Shown: positions 23,222 through 32,645, numbered from the stretch's first letter. The stretch is DNA of 64,000 nt from Levilinea sp. (GCA_029975215.1 JARKPO010000046.1:1-64000), one strand, 5' to 3'. Program-made: numbers and translations. Notes: generated by a model not told the origin, from the letters alone.

Positions 23222-25598
23222 CCGTTTGTTTGCCAAATCCATCCGCAAGAAATGGACTTCTGAGCAGGTAAATCAATATATCGGGCACTATCAGCAATGT
23301 TATTTTACCTATGCTGCCGATGAAAACCTGCGCCAGACGGCCGCTTCTGGGGGCAGTGTTACCGCGTTGTTGTCATACCTGCTTCAGAATGGGAAAATTG
23401 ACGGCGCATTGGTCTGCCGTAGTGTTATCAATGCTGAAGGAAAGCTGCGGCCAGAATTTTTTATCGCACGCAGCTTGGAGGATTTAAAGTCTGCGCAGGG
23501 TAGTAAGTATATAGCGGTGCGGTTTGCGTCACAGGCATTCCCGCTGATCCGAGCATTTGATGGAAGACTGGCAGTGGTAGCATTACCCTGTGATATCAGC
23601 ATCCTTCAGCGCGCCCGCCTCACAGATGCTGAAATTGGGCGAAAGGTGATCCTGACCATTGGTCTATTTTGCGGCCATAATTCCGAGCCGATCTTAACGG
23701 ATTCTATTGTGGAGAAGCTGCGCCCTCAACAGCAGCCGCTATCCAGGTATTATTACCGACTGGGGCACTGGCGCGGGCATCTTCAAGCAGAGTTTGGCAG
23801 CGATCACGTGGTGACCAGACCATTTGCATATTTCTCTGATTATCAGAATCTGTACTTTTTCTGTCAGCGGAAATGTCATCACTGCTTTGATCATACCTCT
23901 TATGAAGCCGACCTTTCTGCGGGGGATATCTGGTCGCTGCGCATGAAGGAAGAACCTATCAAGCATACAGCGCTGATTACCCGCAGCGATTATGCCACCC
24001 AGGTGGTGCAGGAAGCACTTCACCATAATTATCTGGTTGGGCGTGCAGAACCGATTGATGAAGTCTGTGAAGGTCAGGCGCGCACCCTTCCCTTTCACTA
24101 TAACATTTCCGCACGGGCCAAAGCAGGCCGTTTGTTGGGGGAGAAAGTTAACGATAAGCTGCAGACGAAGGTGTATTGGTGGGAGTACCTTACAGCTTTG
24201 TTGATTATGTTCAATGAGAAGGTTTCCAGGACAAATCGAGGCAGAAAAATGATCCTCGCGCTTCCACGGCCATTGATGAAGCTTTACCTTTATTTCATTA
24301 AGCTGCTTGAGAGCATTCCCACACCGCAGCCCGAGTTGCCTGAAACACAACCTGTGATTGGGGTCATCGGCGGCACGATCTGGGGGAACCGTGGCGCTGA
24401 GTCCATGTTGGTTACCACGATTGGGAAAATGCGTGAGAAATATCCAAACGCACAATTCAGAGTTTTTTCATATTCCCCCAAGAAAGACCGCTTGCTTGTC
24501 AATCAACCGGATGTAACCATTTTGAGCTGCAAGCCCGCTTCATTGGTAACGCGCTTTTTCCCTTTTTCTATCTTGTGTTGGCTTTTCAGAAAGGTTGGGG
24601 TGCGCCTTTCGGATCGTTTTGTGCCTCGGGTTGTCCGAGAGTTAAGGAAATGCTGCATTTTACTGGATGTCAGCGGCATCTCATTTGTGGATGGGCGGGA
24701 GTTATTCCTGCCGTTTAACATCCTGGTGAATTTTCCTGCCATGCTGTTAGGGGTACCAGTGGTCAAAATGGCACAAGCACTGGGCCCTTTTCGCAACCCT
24801 TTCAACCGCATGGCTTCCCGCCTCTTTTTGCCCCGTTGTGAACAGATCTTTGCCCGTGGAGATACAACGCTGAAGCACCTGTTGGACCTTGGGCTTTTGA
24901 ATGTAACGCGCGCGGCCGATATAGCCTTTCTTTATCAGCCGGAATACAGCCTCTCAGCTGAGAATGAATCACTGGTTTCTGAGCTGGAAGCCCGATTGGC
25001 CGCCGTCAAAGCTGAGAATCAGCGCATTGTTGCCATTGCGCCAAGCTCATTGGTCTACGAGAAATCGGGCCAGGTTTATATCCAACAATTAATTGAGCTG
25101 GTACAGAAGTTGGTGGAAGACGATATTCACTTTTTGTTTTTTGCAAATTCCACACGTGAAGGGTCAGATACGCCCCGTAACAATGATATTTACGTGTTAA
25201 ATATTTTGAAACAGCAGGCAGAAACCAGCCTGCCGCCGCAGGTTTTTGCCCGTATGAATTGGGTTATGTGGGATGTCAACACTCGTTCACTGAGACGGCT
25301 GATCGGCTTGGCGGATTTATTAGTCACTTCGCGCTTTCACGCAATGGTCTCTGGGCTTGCATTGAAGATCCCGACCCTGGTGATTGGCTGGAGCCACAAA
25401 TACGTGGAGACATTGGCTGATTTTGGAATGCAATCCTGCGCTGCTGATTTTGAAGATAAGGACAAGAATCTGTTTCAGCTGGCACAGGATCTCCTCAGGA
25501 ACGCCAGCGAGGTGCGCGCCCAACTGGCCGATGCGCTGCCGCATGTACAGGCTTTATCTGCTGCGCAATTTGATTATGTTGAGAGGATTCTGAAGTAG
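23199..25598 (+). CDS. Fusion of FrhB/FdhB-like iron-sulfur flavoprotein and polysaccharide pyruvyl transferase
   Basis: 799 residues. The N-terminal half (about 30-370) matches the coenzyme F420 hydrogenase/dehydrogenase beta-subunit family: TAASGGSVTALL (47-58), LPCDI, GLFCGHN, and the cluster motif C222-x3-C226-x2-C229 followed by ADLSAGDIW. The C-terminal half (about 385-799) is a WcaK/CsaB-type polysaccharide pyruvyl transferase: GGTIWGNRGAESML, a Gly-rich acceptor loop, and a late SRFHAMVSGLALKIPTLVIGWSHKY. These families are often neighbours in glycan clusters; here they are one chain. A strong GGAGG site precedes ATG 23199. It probably modifies a surface polysaccharide: a redox step plus ketal pyruvate addition. 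Substrates unknown. Confidence 0.85.
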   Translation: MPLKTKLSRLFAKSIRKKWTSEQVNQYIGHYQQCYFTYAADENLRQTAASGGSVTALLSYLLQNGKIDGALVCRSVINAEGKLRPEFFIARSLEDLKSAQGSKYIAVRFASQAFPLIRAFDGRLAVVALPCDISILQRARLTDAEIGRKVILTIGLFCGHNSEPILTDSIVEKLRPQQQPLSRYYYRLGHWRGHLQAEFGSDHVVTRPFAYFSDYQNLYFFCQRKCHHCFDHTSYEADLSAGDIWSLRMKEEPIKHTALITRSDYATQVVQEALHHNYLVGRAEPIDEVCEGQARTLPFHYNISARAKAGRLLGEKVNDKLQTKVYWWEYLTALLIMFNEKVSRTNRGRKMILALPRPLMKLYLYFIKLLESIPTPQPELPETQPVIGVIGGTIWGNRGAESMLVTTIGKMREKYPNAQFRVFSYSPKKDRLLVNQPDVTILSCKPASLVTRFFPFSILCWLFRKVGVRLSDRFVPRVVRELRKCCILLDVSGISFVDGRELFLPFNILVNFPAMLLGVPVVKMAQALGPFRNPFNRMASRLFLPRCEQIFARGDTTLKHLLDLGLLNVTRAADIAFLYQPEYSLSAENESLVSELEARLAAVKAENQRIVAIAPSSLVYEKSGQVYIQQLIELVQKLVEDDIHFLFFANSTREGSDTPRNNDIYVLNILKQQAETSLPPQVFARMNWVMWDVNTRSLRRLIGLADLLVTSRFHAMVSGLALKIPTLVIGWSHKYVETLADFGMQSCAADFEDKDKNLFQLAQDLLRNASEVRAQLADALPHVQALSAAQFDYVERILK

Positions 25599-25752
25599 AA
25601 AAGAATCTCCACCTGCGAGTTGTCCGCAGGCACAACGCGACAAGTGTGGCAGATCAACAGCAACTTTTTTGGTGAGTCATGGAGATATCCCCCTGACTCA
25701 CCATTTTTTTATCCCCTGGATATTTCAGAAAGGCTGGTACATCCACACGCCG

Positions 25753-27849
25753 TCAAGCCGGATGGGATGTTTTTTCTTTGTTATCTTCTGCCAAAGGAAG
25801 AAACAGACAAACGATGCAAAAGAGCGCTATCAGGGTGGCTGGATACATGAAACGAAACGACGGCGCTACATTGAACACAAAGATGAGCAACGCCTGACTG
25901 ATTGGGGGGAGCAGCAGCAAAGGAGAACATTTCCGTCGTAAGACGACCAGAGGGATGCAAAACAACAGGAGCAGCAGGTAGAAAGCGGGTCTCCACAAGG
26001 GTGCGTTTAAGAAAGTCCAGCGGTAGAACTCATGCAGCGGTGCCACTTGTTTTGGAAGAAGTGAGGCTTCGGTGAGGCCGAATGAATTCTCCTGTACCCA
26101 GGTAGAGGCACCTTCACTGTTGTAGTATAAGGGCACCTGCCGAATTCGGATCTCAAGCGGCAGTGCCCAAACGAGCTGCCCATTACAAATCATGTGTTCA
26201 ATATCTACCCATGGGTCACGCAGGAATAAGTCGAGGCTCAACTTGCGCAGCGGCCAGGGCGATTGTTCAAAAACTGAGCGCGAAAAGTTGGGACTGTACG
26301 TTGTTTCACCTGCGTACGTGCAGTCATACGGCCAGTTGGGTAAGGGGTGGATGGTGTTCAAGTATGCTTGCTCTTGCGCGTCTAATGGTGTGCCCGCATG
26401 GATATGGGCAGCGACATGATGCACAAGCACAAGGGAACTTTGCCCCGGGTGTCGAGTAACTTTCAGAGCGTCGTAGATGGGGCCTCGAATGAGAGAGCGA
26501 AGGCCGACCAACAGAATAACCGCAATGAGCAGCGGCTTCCATTGGCGGCGAAAGAGAAAAAATAACGGTATAACCGCAATCATGACAGTCAAAAAACCGT
26601 TATGGCGGAATAGGCTGACAATGAGCATGATGGCGGTCATACCTGCAAGGCGGCCTCGATGATTTAACCAATCACCCCGTGTGAGAATCAGTTGGAGATA
26701 GACAATGAAAAAAGCCAAGAGGGCAGTGGAATAGAGGATATCTTTCCAGTAGGTGATGACCATGAAGCCGTTGACAGGCAAGAGAGCAAAGAGGGCTGCA
26801 CCCACCCAAAGAAAGCCTCGCCGAACACCGAAATCTCCCAAGGTTTTCAATCCCCAGGCGGCCGTGAGGCTGAGAGCCAGGATCTGGAAAATCCCCTCCA
26901 CAGCGGGATGATTCCAGAACCGGGTCAAGAGCCAAATCAGCATGGTATGGATGGCTGGATGCCAATCGTTGAAGCTGCGATCCTGTACCTGCTGCCATTG
27001 GTTAATCGAATCTGCGCTGATCATGCCGGGCCAGTAGGTGAGCAGGAAAATGCCCCATACCAAGATCATGGGCAACGTGTAAAGCAGCCATTCCGCACGT
27101 TTGGGGGCATTTTGGGGAGGTCGGTATGATTGCGTGGCCAGAAAAACGCCCAGGGCAAAGAACAGAAATACGCCGAACAACCAGACTGCTCCTAACAAAA
27201 GGATCCGGCTGGGCAGCGCATCCTCTGGAAACGATACAGCATAGTTGACTTCTGCGTTCAGGTCAGGGCGCTGGAGGTTAATATTCTCAAGATTCCCATC
27301 CCAATTAATCTGCACGATGAAGCTTTCAGCAGTGGGTTTAAAAACAAGCTGCGCCTCTGTGCCCACTTTTCCCTGCCAACTCAAGGATACGGCCTCACCG
27401 GGCTTTCCTATGGCATGTGACTTACCTGGGAAACTCCAATTCCCGCTGGCATTCAGGGTGCGCAGGTTGATTTCTCGAAAGGAGGTTTTAAACCAGATCA
27501 ATTCGGCCTGGTCGTTGGTGGATTGTTGGGGGAGGGTGATGGTTAAAGTGTGCTGGGGTGCAAGAGCGTAAATGCAGAAATTTTTTGCCAGAAATCCTTG
27601 CATCAACAGAAACAAAGAAGGTATTGCCAGCGCAAGTCCAATCAGGGTGGCTTTTTGACCAGGAGCCATGCGGTTAAATCGGGGCTGCAGCACTCGTAGA
27701 TTTATCAAGTATGCCCCGGCTGAGGCCGCTGCAACCACCACACCCATCAAACCCATTCTGCGGTAGCCAAGTAACGACAGCTGGAAATAATCCTGGAACA
27801 GCACCAATGCCGTGCAGCAGCCAAAGAACAGTACCCAGATTTTTTTCAT
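25753..27849 (-). CDS. DUF6020-family polytopic membrane protein
   Basis: 698 residues with about 12 hydrophobic segments and a large external beta-rich insert (about 95-205). The family pattern is clear: YWPGMISADSINQWQQ, then NDWHPAIHTMLIWLL, then PVNGFMVITYWKDILYS, as in DUF6020 proteins that resemble GT-C glycosyltransferases or O-antigen polymerases. It faces the two preceding glycan genes convergently and is probably part of the same surface-polysaccharide locus. The ATG at 27849 is preferred over the preceding TTG; the ribosome site is weak. A reverse-strand TATAAT (27887-27892) lies 38 bp upstream. Enzymatic role unproven. Confidence 0.8.
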   Translation of the reverse strand: MKKIWVLFFGCCTALVLFQDYFQLSLLGYRRMGLMGVVVAAASAGAYLINLRVLQPRFNRMAPGQKATLIGLALAIPSLFLLMQGFLAKNFCIYALAPQHTLTITLPQQSTNDQAELIWFKTSFREINLRTLNASGNWSFPGKSHAIGKPGEAVSLSWQGKVGTEAQLVFKPTAESFIVQINWDGNLENINLQRPDLNAEVNYAVSFPEDALPSRILLLGAVWLFGVFLFFALGVFLATQSYRPPQNAPKRAEWLLYTLPMILVWGIFLLTYWPGMISADSINQWQQVQDRSFNDWHPAIHTMLIWLLTRFWNHPAVEGIFQILALSLTAAWGLKTLGDFGVRRGFLWVGAALFALLPVNGFMVITYWKDILYSTALLAFFIVYLQLILTRGDWLNHRGRLAGMTAIMLIVSLFRHNGFLTVMIAVIPLFFLFRRQWKPLLIAVILLVGLRSLIRGPIYDALKVTRHPGQSSLVLVHHVAAHIHAGTPLDAQEQAYLNTIHPLPNWPYDCTYAGETTYSPNFSRSVFEQSPWPLRKLSLDLFLRDPWVDIEHMICNGQLVWALPLEIRIRQVPLYYNSEGASTWVQENSFGLTEASLLPKQVAPLHEFYRWTFLNAPLWRPAFYLLLLLFCIPLVVLRRKCSPLLLLPPISQALLIFVFNVAPSFRFMYPATLIALFCIVCLFLPLAEDNKEKTSHPA

Positions 27850-28071
27850 CAAAAATTCCCGAACAGCAGTATGATTTTGCAGGGCAATTATACTATGCGT
27901 TCCCCCCAGACATAACGACGAAGCGTTGGCAAGACATCGCTCAGGCAGTCTCGTTTCAACGGAACACCATGGGTGAATCGCTGCGCGGCAACAAATCCCC
28001 CACCGATCAATTCGCTTGAGAATACCTCTCTGCTATTATTGCCGCCCGCCTCATAGCCATGCCTATTGACT

Positions 28072-28111
28072 GGAAAAAAGAACGGCCGCCGGTGCTTCCG
28101 GCGGCCTTTTT
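28072..28111 (+). terminator. Terminator-like hairpin, repeat of the 22.0 kb arm
   Basis: GGCCGCCGG/CCGGCGGCC (28084-28092 with 28098-28106), loop TGCTT, then TTTTT. No plus-strand gene ends here. The preceding GGAAAAAAGAACGGCCGCCGG-like arm (28072-28092) repeats that at 22016-22035. Confidence 0.7.
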
Positions 28112-28457
28112 GCTTTTCTATTTCTCTTCTTCCATAATACCAACCTGAGCAGCATTCGTTGGATAGAAGAAGCGGACTTACTCAAGCCTGTACCACTTAC
28201 AGGTGGCCATCTCGGCAGCATGGCCTTGGTCATTCTTCACAGAAGCTGAGGGCAGCTTCGTAAACGCGCCGGTGGTGCGCGCAACACCTTTCAACTGCTA
28301 CTACTCATTGTCTGGTGACGAATGACTGCTCAGGCAGATTCACTATAGCAAAAAAGGGTGTGGATTACAAGTACCTGGGAGCGATTTAAGAATCGCGTAG
28401 GGTGAGGGTTGGGCTGATACTTGAAACCCGTTTCGTTTATGAATCGAATTTCTCTTC
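28112..28457. other. Intergenic stretch with no recognised feature
   Basis: About 345 bases between the terminator-like hairpin and the toxin-antitoxin promoter. I see no gene, RNA or repeat with support on either strand. The sequence is AT-richer than most of the window. Confidence 0.4.
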
Positions 28458-28497
28458 TTGATTTTAATGAAAATATATGTTTTAATAGTCATTAAAA
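28458..28497 (+). promoter_or_regulatory. Promoter and palindromic operator of the AbiE-like operon
   Basis: TTGATT (28458-28463), 17-bp spacer, TTTAAT (28481-28486). A perfect 9-bp inverted repeat TTTTAATGA (28462-28470) and TCATTAAAA (28489-28497), 18 bp apart, brackets the spacer and -10. It is a natural binding site for the antitoxin to repress its own operon. Confidence 0.7.
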
Positions 28498-28506
28498 GAG
28501 GTTTTT

Positions 28507-29592
28507 ATGATAAAAGAAGCGGACATTTCTAAGAAAGGGCTGCTGGCATTCAGAGACTGCCTTGCGGCTGTGCCGTCTCTTGTGATCGATTCCATTGAAG
28601 AAAATGCCGGTAGAGACGGGCCGGGTTACCGCGCCTGCATATGCTCGGAGGGGGGGCCACAGCAAATTGTTTATCTGGAAATAAAGACCCTTGGCACGCC
28701 CAAGAGCGCCAGAGAAGCGGTTAATTTGCTCTTGAGGAAGCTCCAGGTTGAGACGTGGGCTTACGGTGTCTTTGTGGCCCCCTATATCTCGCCTTCGTCC
28801 GCTGCTTTGTGTCAGGAAGCTGGAATCGGCTATGTTGATCTTTCTGGAAATTGCCGCATTGCCTTTCAGCGGGTCTTTATCAGCCGCGAGAAAATGGGAA
28901 ACCAATACTCGCTGAACACCGGGTTGAAATCTATCTATTCGCCAAAATCAGAGCGTATCTTGCGGGTGCTTCTTGATTCCCCCTATCAACCCTGGAAGGC
29001 GATTGACCTGGCGGAAGAATCCCAGGTCAGCCTGGGGATGATCACGCAGGTGAGTAAAAAGTTGATTGAGGAAGAGTGGCTCAAGAAAACGCCGCAGGGG
29101 ATTGTATTGACGCAGCCTGAGAGTTTATTGGCTGATTGGGTGAATAACTACACCCTGAAGCGCAGCGTTCAACACAATTTCTATACCTTAAAACCTCTTC
29201 GTGAGGTAGAAAGCGAGATTGCGAAAGTATGCGATCGACTGAACATCCCCTATGCTTTGACCGGCTTTTCAGCCAGCAATCGCCTGGCCCCCATGGTCCG
29301 GGGTCAACGGGCGATGATCTACATCCAGCGTGATGTGCATCTGATTGCGGAACCAGTGGGCCTGAAGCCCGTCGAAAGTGGGGCGAATATCACTCTGATC
29401 CAGCCGTATGATCACGGCGTCTTTTGGAATGCTCAACCTATGGATGATCTGCAGGTGGCCAATCCGATTCAGGTTTATCTTGATCTGAAACGGCATCCAG
29501 GCCGTGGCGAAGAAGCCGCCGATTTTCTATATCGAGAGGTGATAGATCCCAGATGGCAACAACAAAAAATGAATACGACCACCTCTTCGTAG
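28507..29592 (+). CDS. AbiEi-like antitoxin/regulator with REase-like N-terminal domain
   Basis: 361 residues. The N-terminal part (about 40-120) resembles a PD-(D/E)XK fold: YLEIK (Glu58, Lys60), an alpha helix, YGVFVAPYISPSSA and GIGYVDLSGN, a pattern seen in restriction-endonuclease-like domains. A winged helix follows (about 140-205: SERILRVLLDSP, VSLGMITQVSKKLIEEEWL), then an AbiEi-type C-terminal part (about 225-350). AbiEi proteins repress their operon and neutralise an AbiEii nucleotidyltransferase, and the next gene encodes such a protein with a 40-nt overlap. AAGAGG site, 5 nt before ATG. The nuclease-fold reading is inference, and it may be catalytically dead. Confidence 0.8.
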   Translation: MIKEADISKKGLLAFRDCLAAVPSLVIDSIEENAGRDGPGYRACICSEGGPQQIVYLEIKTLGTPKSAREAVNLLLRKLQVETWAYGVFVAPYISPSSAALCQEAGIGYVDLSGNCRIAFQRVFISREKMGNQYSLNTGLKSIYSPKSERILRVLLDSPYQPWKAIDLAEESQVSLGMITQVSKKLIEEEWLKKTPQGIVLTQPESLLADWVNNYTLKRSVQHNFYTLKPLREVESEIAKVCDRLNIPYALTGFSASNRLAPMVRGQRAMIYIQRDVHLIAEPVGLKPVESGANITLIQPYDHGVFWNAQPMDDLQVANPIQVYLDLKRHPGRGEEAADFLYREVIDPRWQQQKMNTTTSS

Positions 29593-30377
29593 AGGCTGCC
29601 CGCCGGGTACTTCTGGAAATTGCACGATTGTTATATGACTATCGAGACGGAATTGTGATCGTTGGTGGTTCTGTGCCGGGCTTGATTTTTGATCAGCACG
29701 TGCCCGAACACATCGGAACCACAGATGTGGATATCGCTCTGGATCAGAACAGGATTCAGGAAGTTGGCTACCGCTCCATCATGCAGCTGCTTTCCAAACG
29801 AGGCTATGTTCAAGGAGACCAGCCGTTCATTTTCTACCGCACGGTACAGGTGGACGGCCAGACGATTAAAGTGGAAGTGGATTTCTTAGCGGGCGAGTAC
29901 GGCGGAACGAGCCAGAAGCACCGAACGCAAATCGTTCAGGATATGCACCCCCGAAAGGCACGCGCATGTGACCTGGCGTTCCACCAGCCTGTTCAGACTA
30001 TAATTGAAGGGGTTCTGCCGGAGGGGGGAAGAGACCGCGCTAAGATTCAGGTAGCTTCCATCGTCCCCTTTCTCATGATGAAGGCGCAGGCCCTGAGAAG
30101 CCGTCTTAAAGAAAAGGATGCTTACGATATTTATTACTGTGTTTCCAATGTTCCAGGCGGCCTGGATGCTTTGATTGAAGCCTTTCGTTCGTTTCCCGAT
30201 CATCCTTTGATTCACGAAGGGCTGGCCATTCTAAGTGAAAAATATGCCTCGGTAGATGCAGTGGGGCCGGTGTTTATTGTGAATTTCCTGAATGAAACTG
30301 ACCCAGAAAGTCGGGCGTTTATTCAGAGAGATGCCTATGAACGGGTGCAGTATTTCTTAAAAGCGTTAGGCTTTTGA
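29553..30377 (+). CDS. AbiEii-like nucleotidyltransferase toxin
   Basis: 274 residues. The DNA polymerase beta-type nucleotidyltransferase core is intact: GGS (38-40), Asp58-x-Asp60 in TTDVDIAL, and a third acidic residue Asp110 (KVEVDFL). The later KAQALRSRLKEKDAYDIYY resembles the K-x-R-x-KD-x-D block of AbiEii/MenT-like toxins. Such toxins transfer nucleotides, in known cases to tRNA, and cause growth arrest on phage attack. It overlaps the antitoxin gene by 40 nt, which points to co-translation. The pair lies at the end of an AT-richer accessory stretch next to a tRNA gene. Confidence 0.85.
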   Translation: MATTKNEYDHLFVEAARRVLLEIARLLYDYRDGIVIVGGSVPGLIFDQHVPEHIGTTDVDIALDQNRIQEVGYRSIMQLLSKRGYVQGDQPFIFYRTVQVDGQTIKVEVDFLAGEYGGTSQKHRTQIVQDMHPRKARACDLAFHQPVQTIIEGVLPEGGRDRAKIQVASIVPFLMMKAQALRSRLKEKDAYDIYYCVSNVPGGLDALIEAFRSFPDHPLIHEGLAILSEKYASVDAVGPVFIVNFLNETDPESRAFIQRDAYERVQYFLKALGF

Positions 30378-30564
30378 GCTATCCATGCGCTGGATTACCG
30401 GTTTTTTGGCGCGGGAGAGCACCTCTTTGTGCGGTGGGAGTCTTGAGCGGTGGCTTGTGGAGGGGACTAGTTGGGAGATTCACTGGGTGACGTCCATGAA
30501 TTACCGCTCTGGATGAGAAAATCGCCGTCCAGGATCGAAAATTCTAGTATAATAAGCGCACAAT

Positions 30565-30640
<76 letters not shown>

Positions 30641-30653
30641 CTTAATCAGAAAA

Positions 30654-30678
30654 CAGGCCGCCAGATCTCAGCGGCCTG
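30654..30678. terminator. Hairpin terminator between tRNA-Gly and ydcF-like gene
   Basis: 8-bp stem CAGGCCGC/GCGGCCTG with a 9-nt loop, A-rich on the left and CTCTGTTTAA on the right. It lies between convergent transcripts and may act in both directions. Confidence 0.6.
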
Positions 30679-30704
30679 CTCTGTTTAATCATGCTACACA
30701 CGGA

Positions 30705-31349
30705 TCAATCGTTGTTCAGCTGCAAATAGAAATTCAGCAGCTTGGCGTATTCCAGCAGGGTGGTTTTCCAGCCGCGCGAACTGAGATACCAGGTGGTTGC
30801 GCGGTACCAGTGGCCGCGGGCGGGGCGCACGATGATGCGGATGTCGCGGCTTTGGAAAGCGGTTTTAAAGATCTGCCGGGTGCGAAAGGTGTGATAGGGG
30901 TCGGTGACGATGATACAGGTCTTGAAATTTTTCTCCACCAGGAGCTTGCGCAGCGCCTGGGCTTCTTCGATGGTGGTCTGGGCGTGTTTTTCCGTCTCCA
31001 AAATGGCGCCGTTGGGGATGCCGCGGTCCATCAGCTCCAGCTTGAGGACCATATTATAGGCTGAGCCGTCGGAGAGGGTGGCGCCGGTTTCGGTAAGGAT
31101 GATGTACTGCGCATAGCCTTCTTCGTATAAACGCGCGCCCTCTTCCAGGCGCACATTTCCGCCACCGCTCAGCACAGCCACGGCGTCGGCTTTTTCCAGC
31201 GGGTCGGCGGCGATGAGCAGCCCCCCGGCCCCCACCAAAACTGCCTCGATCACCGCCAGGACGATCAACACGATAACGCCCAGCGATAAGGCCCCCCCAG
31301 CCGCCCGCAGACAGCCGCCTTTTGGCGCGGGTGGGTTCACCTGAGTCAT
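30705..31349 (-). CDS. YdcF-like (DUF218) protein with N-terminal membrane anchor
   Basis: 214 residues. One hydrophobic segment (about 20-48) is followed by a DUF218 domain: VLSGGGNVRLEEGARLYEEG, IILTETG, the TTIEEA block and IIVTDPYHTFRTRQIF. This family includes YdcF and SanA/ElyC proteins, linked to envelope or vancomycin-sensitivity functions, with unclear chemistry. The gene is reverse-strand, 23 nt after the PatB-like gene, and probably co-transcribed with it. Confidence 0.85.
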   Translation of the reverse strand: MTQVNPPAPKGGCLRAAGGALSLGVIVLIVLAVIEAVLVGAGGLLIAADPLEKADAVAVLSGGGNVRLEEGARLYEEGYAQYIILTETGATLSDGSAYNMVLKLELMDRGIPNGAILETEKHAQTTIEEAQALRKLLVEKNFKTCIIVTDPYHTFRTRQIFKTAFQSRDIRIIVRPARGHWYRATTWYLSSRGWKTTLLEYAKLLNFYLQLNND

Positions 31350-31372
31350 TTTTCCTCCTTCGCGCGGCAGAT

Positions 31373-32539
31373 TCAGCGGGCCGCGCGGTGTTCGTCCAGG
31401 GCGGCTTTCATCCGCCGCAGACCTTCCTGCAGGGTGGCGCGCGGGCAGGCGAAGTTCAGGCGCACAAAGCCCTCGCCGCCCGGCCCAAAGGTGGCCCCTT
31501 CGTTCAGCCCCACGCGGGCTTTTTGCAGGAAGAACTCACTGGGGCTCAACGGCAGGTTGGCCTCGCGGCAGTCCAGCCAGGCCAGATAGGTGCCTTCGGG
31601 GGGCGCCATGTGAATTTCGGGCATCTCGCGTCGCACAAAGTCCACCAGATAATCGCGATTGCCCTGCAAATATACCAGGGCCTCATCCAGCCAGGGCTGG
31701 CCGTGGCGGTAGGCCGCGTGGGCGGCCACCTGACCCATCAAATTAACCCAGCCCACCAGGCCCTTATCGGCGGCCTGATACTGCCGGCGCAGTTCTGGGT
31801 TCTGGATAATCGCCAGGGAACATTCCAGACCAGCGATGTTGAAGGTTTTGCTGGGGGCCATGAGGGTCATCGAGCGCTGGGCGATTTCGGGAGAGAGCGA
31901 GGCGATGGGGGTATGCGGATGGCCCTCGAAGACCAGGTCGCAGTGAATTTCATCCGAGCAGATGAGTACGTTGTGCCGCAGGCAAATTTCGGCCATGCGT
32001 TCCAGCTCATCTTTGCGGAAGACGCGCCCGACCGGGTTGTGCGGGTTGCACAGGATGAACAGGCGGGTCGAATCGGTGAGGCCAGCTTCAAAGGCGTCAA
32101 AATCAATGGAATAGGAGCCGTCCTTCTCGCGGGTCAGCTGCATGGTCTGCATTTCCAATTGGGCGTGCTTGGGCGCGCCGAAGAAGGGGAAGTAGACCGG
32201 GGTCTGCATGAAAACCCCTTCGCCGGGCCTGGCAAAGGCATGGCAGGCCAGGTTGAAACCGGTGACAACCCCAGGGATAAGCACGATGTCTTCGGTTTTG
32301 ATCTCCCACTGGTAGTGCTGGGCCATGCGCTCCACCAGCAGCTCAAAAAATTCGGGTGGGGTGGAGGGGTAACCAAACACGCCGTGTTCCACACGGCTGC
32401 GCAGTGCGTCCACGATGGCCGGGGCGGAGACAAAATCCATATCCGCCACCCACATGGGCAGGACGTCTTCGTCATAGCGGCGCCATTTGATGCTTTCGGT
32501 GCTGCGGCGGTCAGGGCAGGTATCAAAATTATAGGTCAT
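31373..32539 (-). CDS. patB: MalY/PatB-family cystathionine beta-lyase-type aminotransferase
   Basis: Fold-type I PLP enzyme of 388 residues, the usual length. Seen: PMWVADMDF (28-36), GVFGYPSTPPEF, CNPHNPVGRVF (164-174), SDEIHCDLV (Asp196) and the PLP lysine Lys231 in APSKTFNIAGL; C-terminal RLNFACPR carries the carboxylate-binding Arg. These proteins split cystathionine or other C-S bonds. A regulatory role as in MalY, or a real aminotransferase role, is possible. It is followed by the ydcF-like gene. Confidence 0.9.
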   Translation of the reverse strand: MTYNFDTCPDRRSTESIKWRRYDEDVLPMWVADMDFVSAPAIVDALRSRVEHGVFGYPSTPPEFFELLVERMAQHYQWEIKTEDIVLIPGVVTGFNLACHAFARPGEGVFMQTPVYFPFFGAPKHAQLEMQTMQLTREKDGSYSIDFDAFEAGLTDSTRLFILCNPHNPVGRVFRKDELERMAEICLRHNVLICSDEIHCDLVFEGHPHTPIASLSPEIAQRSMTLMAPSKTFNIAGLECSLAIIQNPELRRQYQAADKGLVGWVNLMGQVAAHAAYRHGQPWLDEALVYLQGNRDYLVDFVRREMPEIHMAPPEGTYLAWLDCREANLPLSPSEFFLQKARVGLNEGATFGPGGEGFVRLNFACPRATLQEGLRRMKAALDEHRAAR

Positions 32540-32645
32540 GGGTTCCCTCGGTGTTGCGGCGAAAAGGTAGATTATGGTGATTATAACCCAATCCTCCCGC
32601 CGGTTTCGCGGCTGCAGAATGGGGGTCGCGAGGAAGGGGCGGTGC

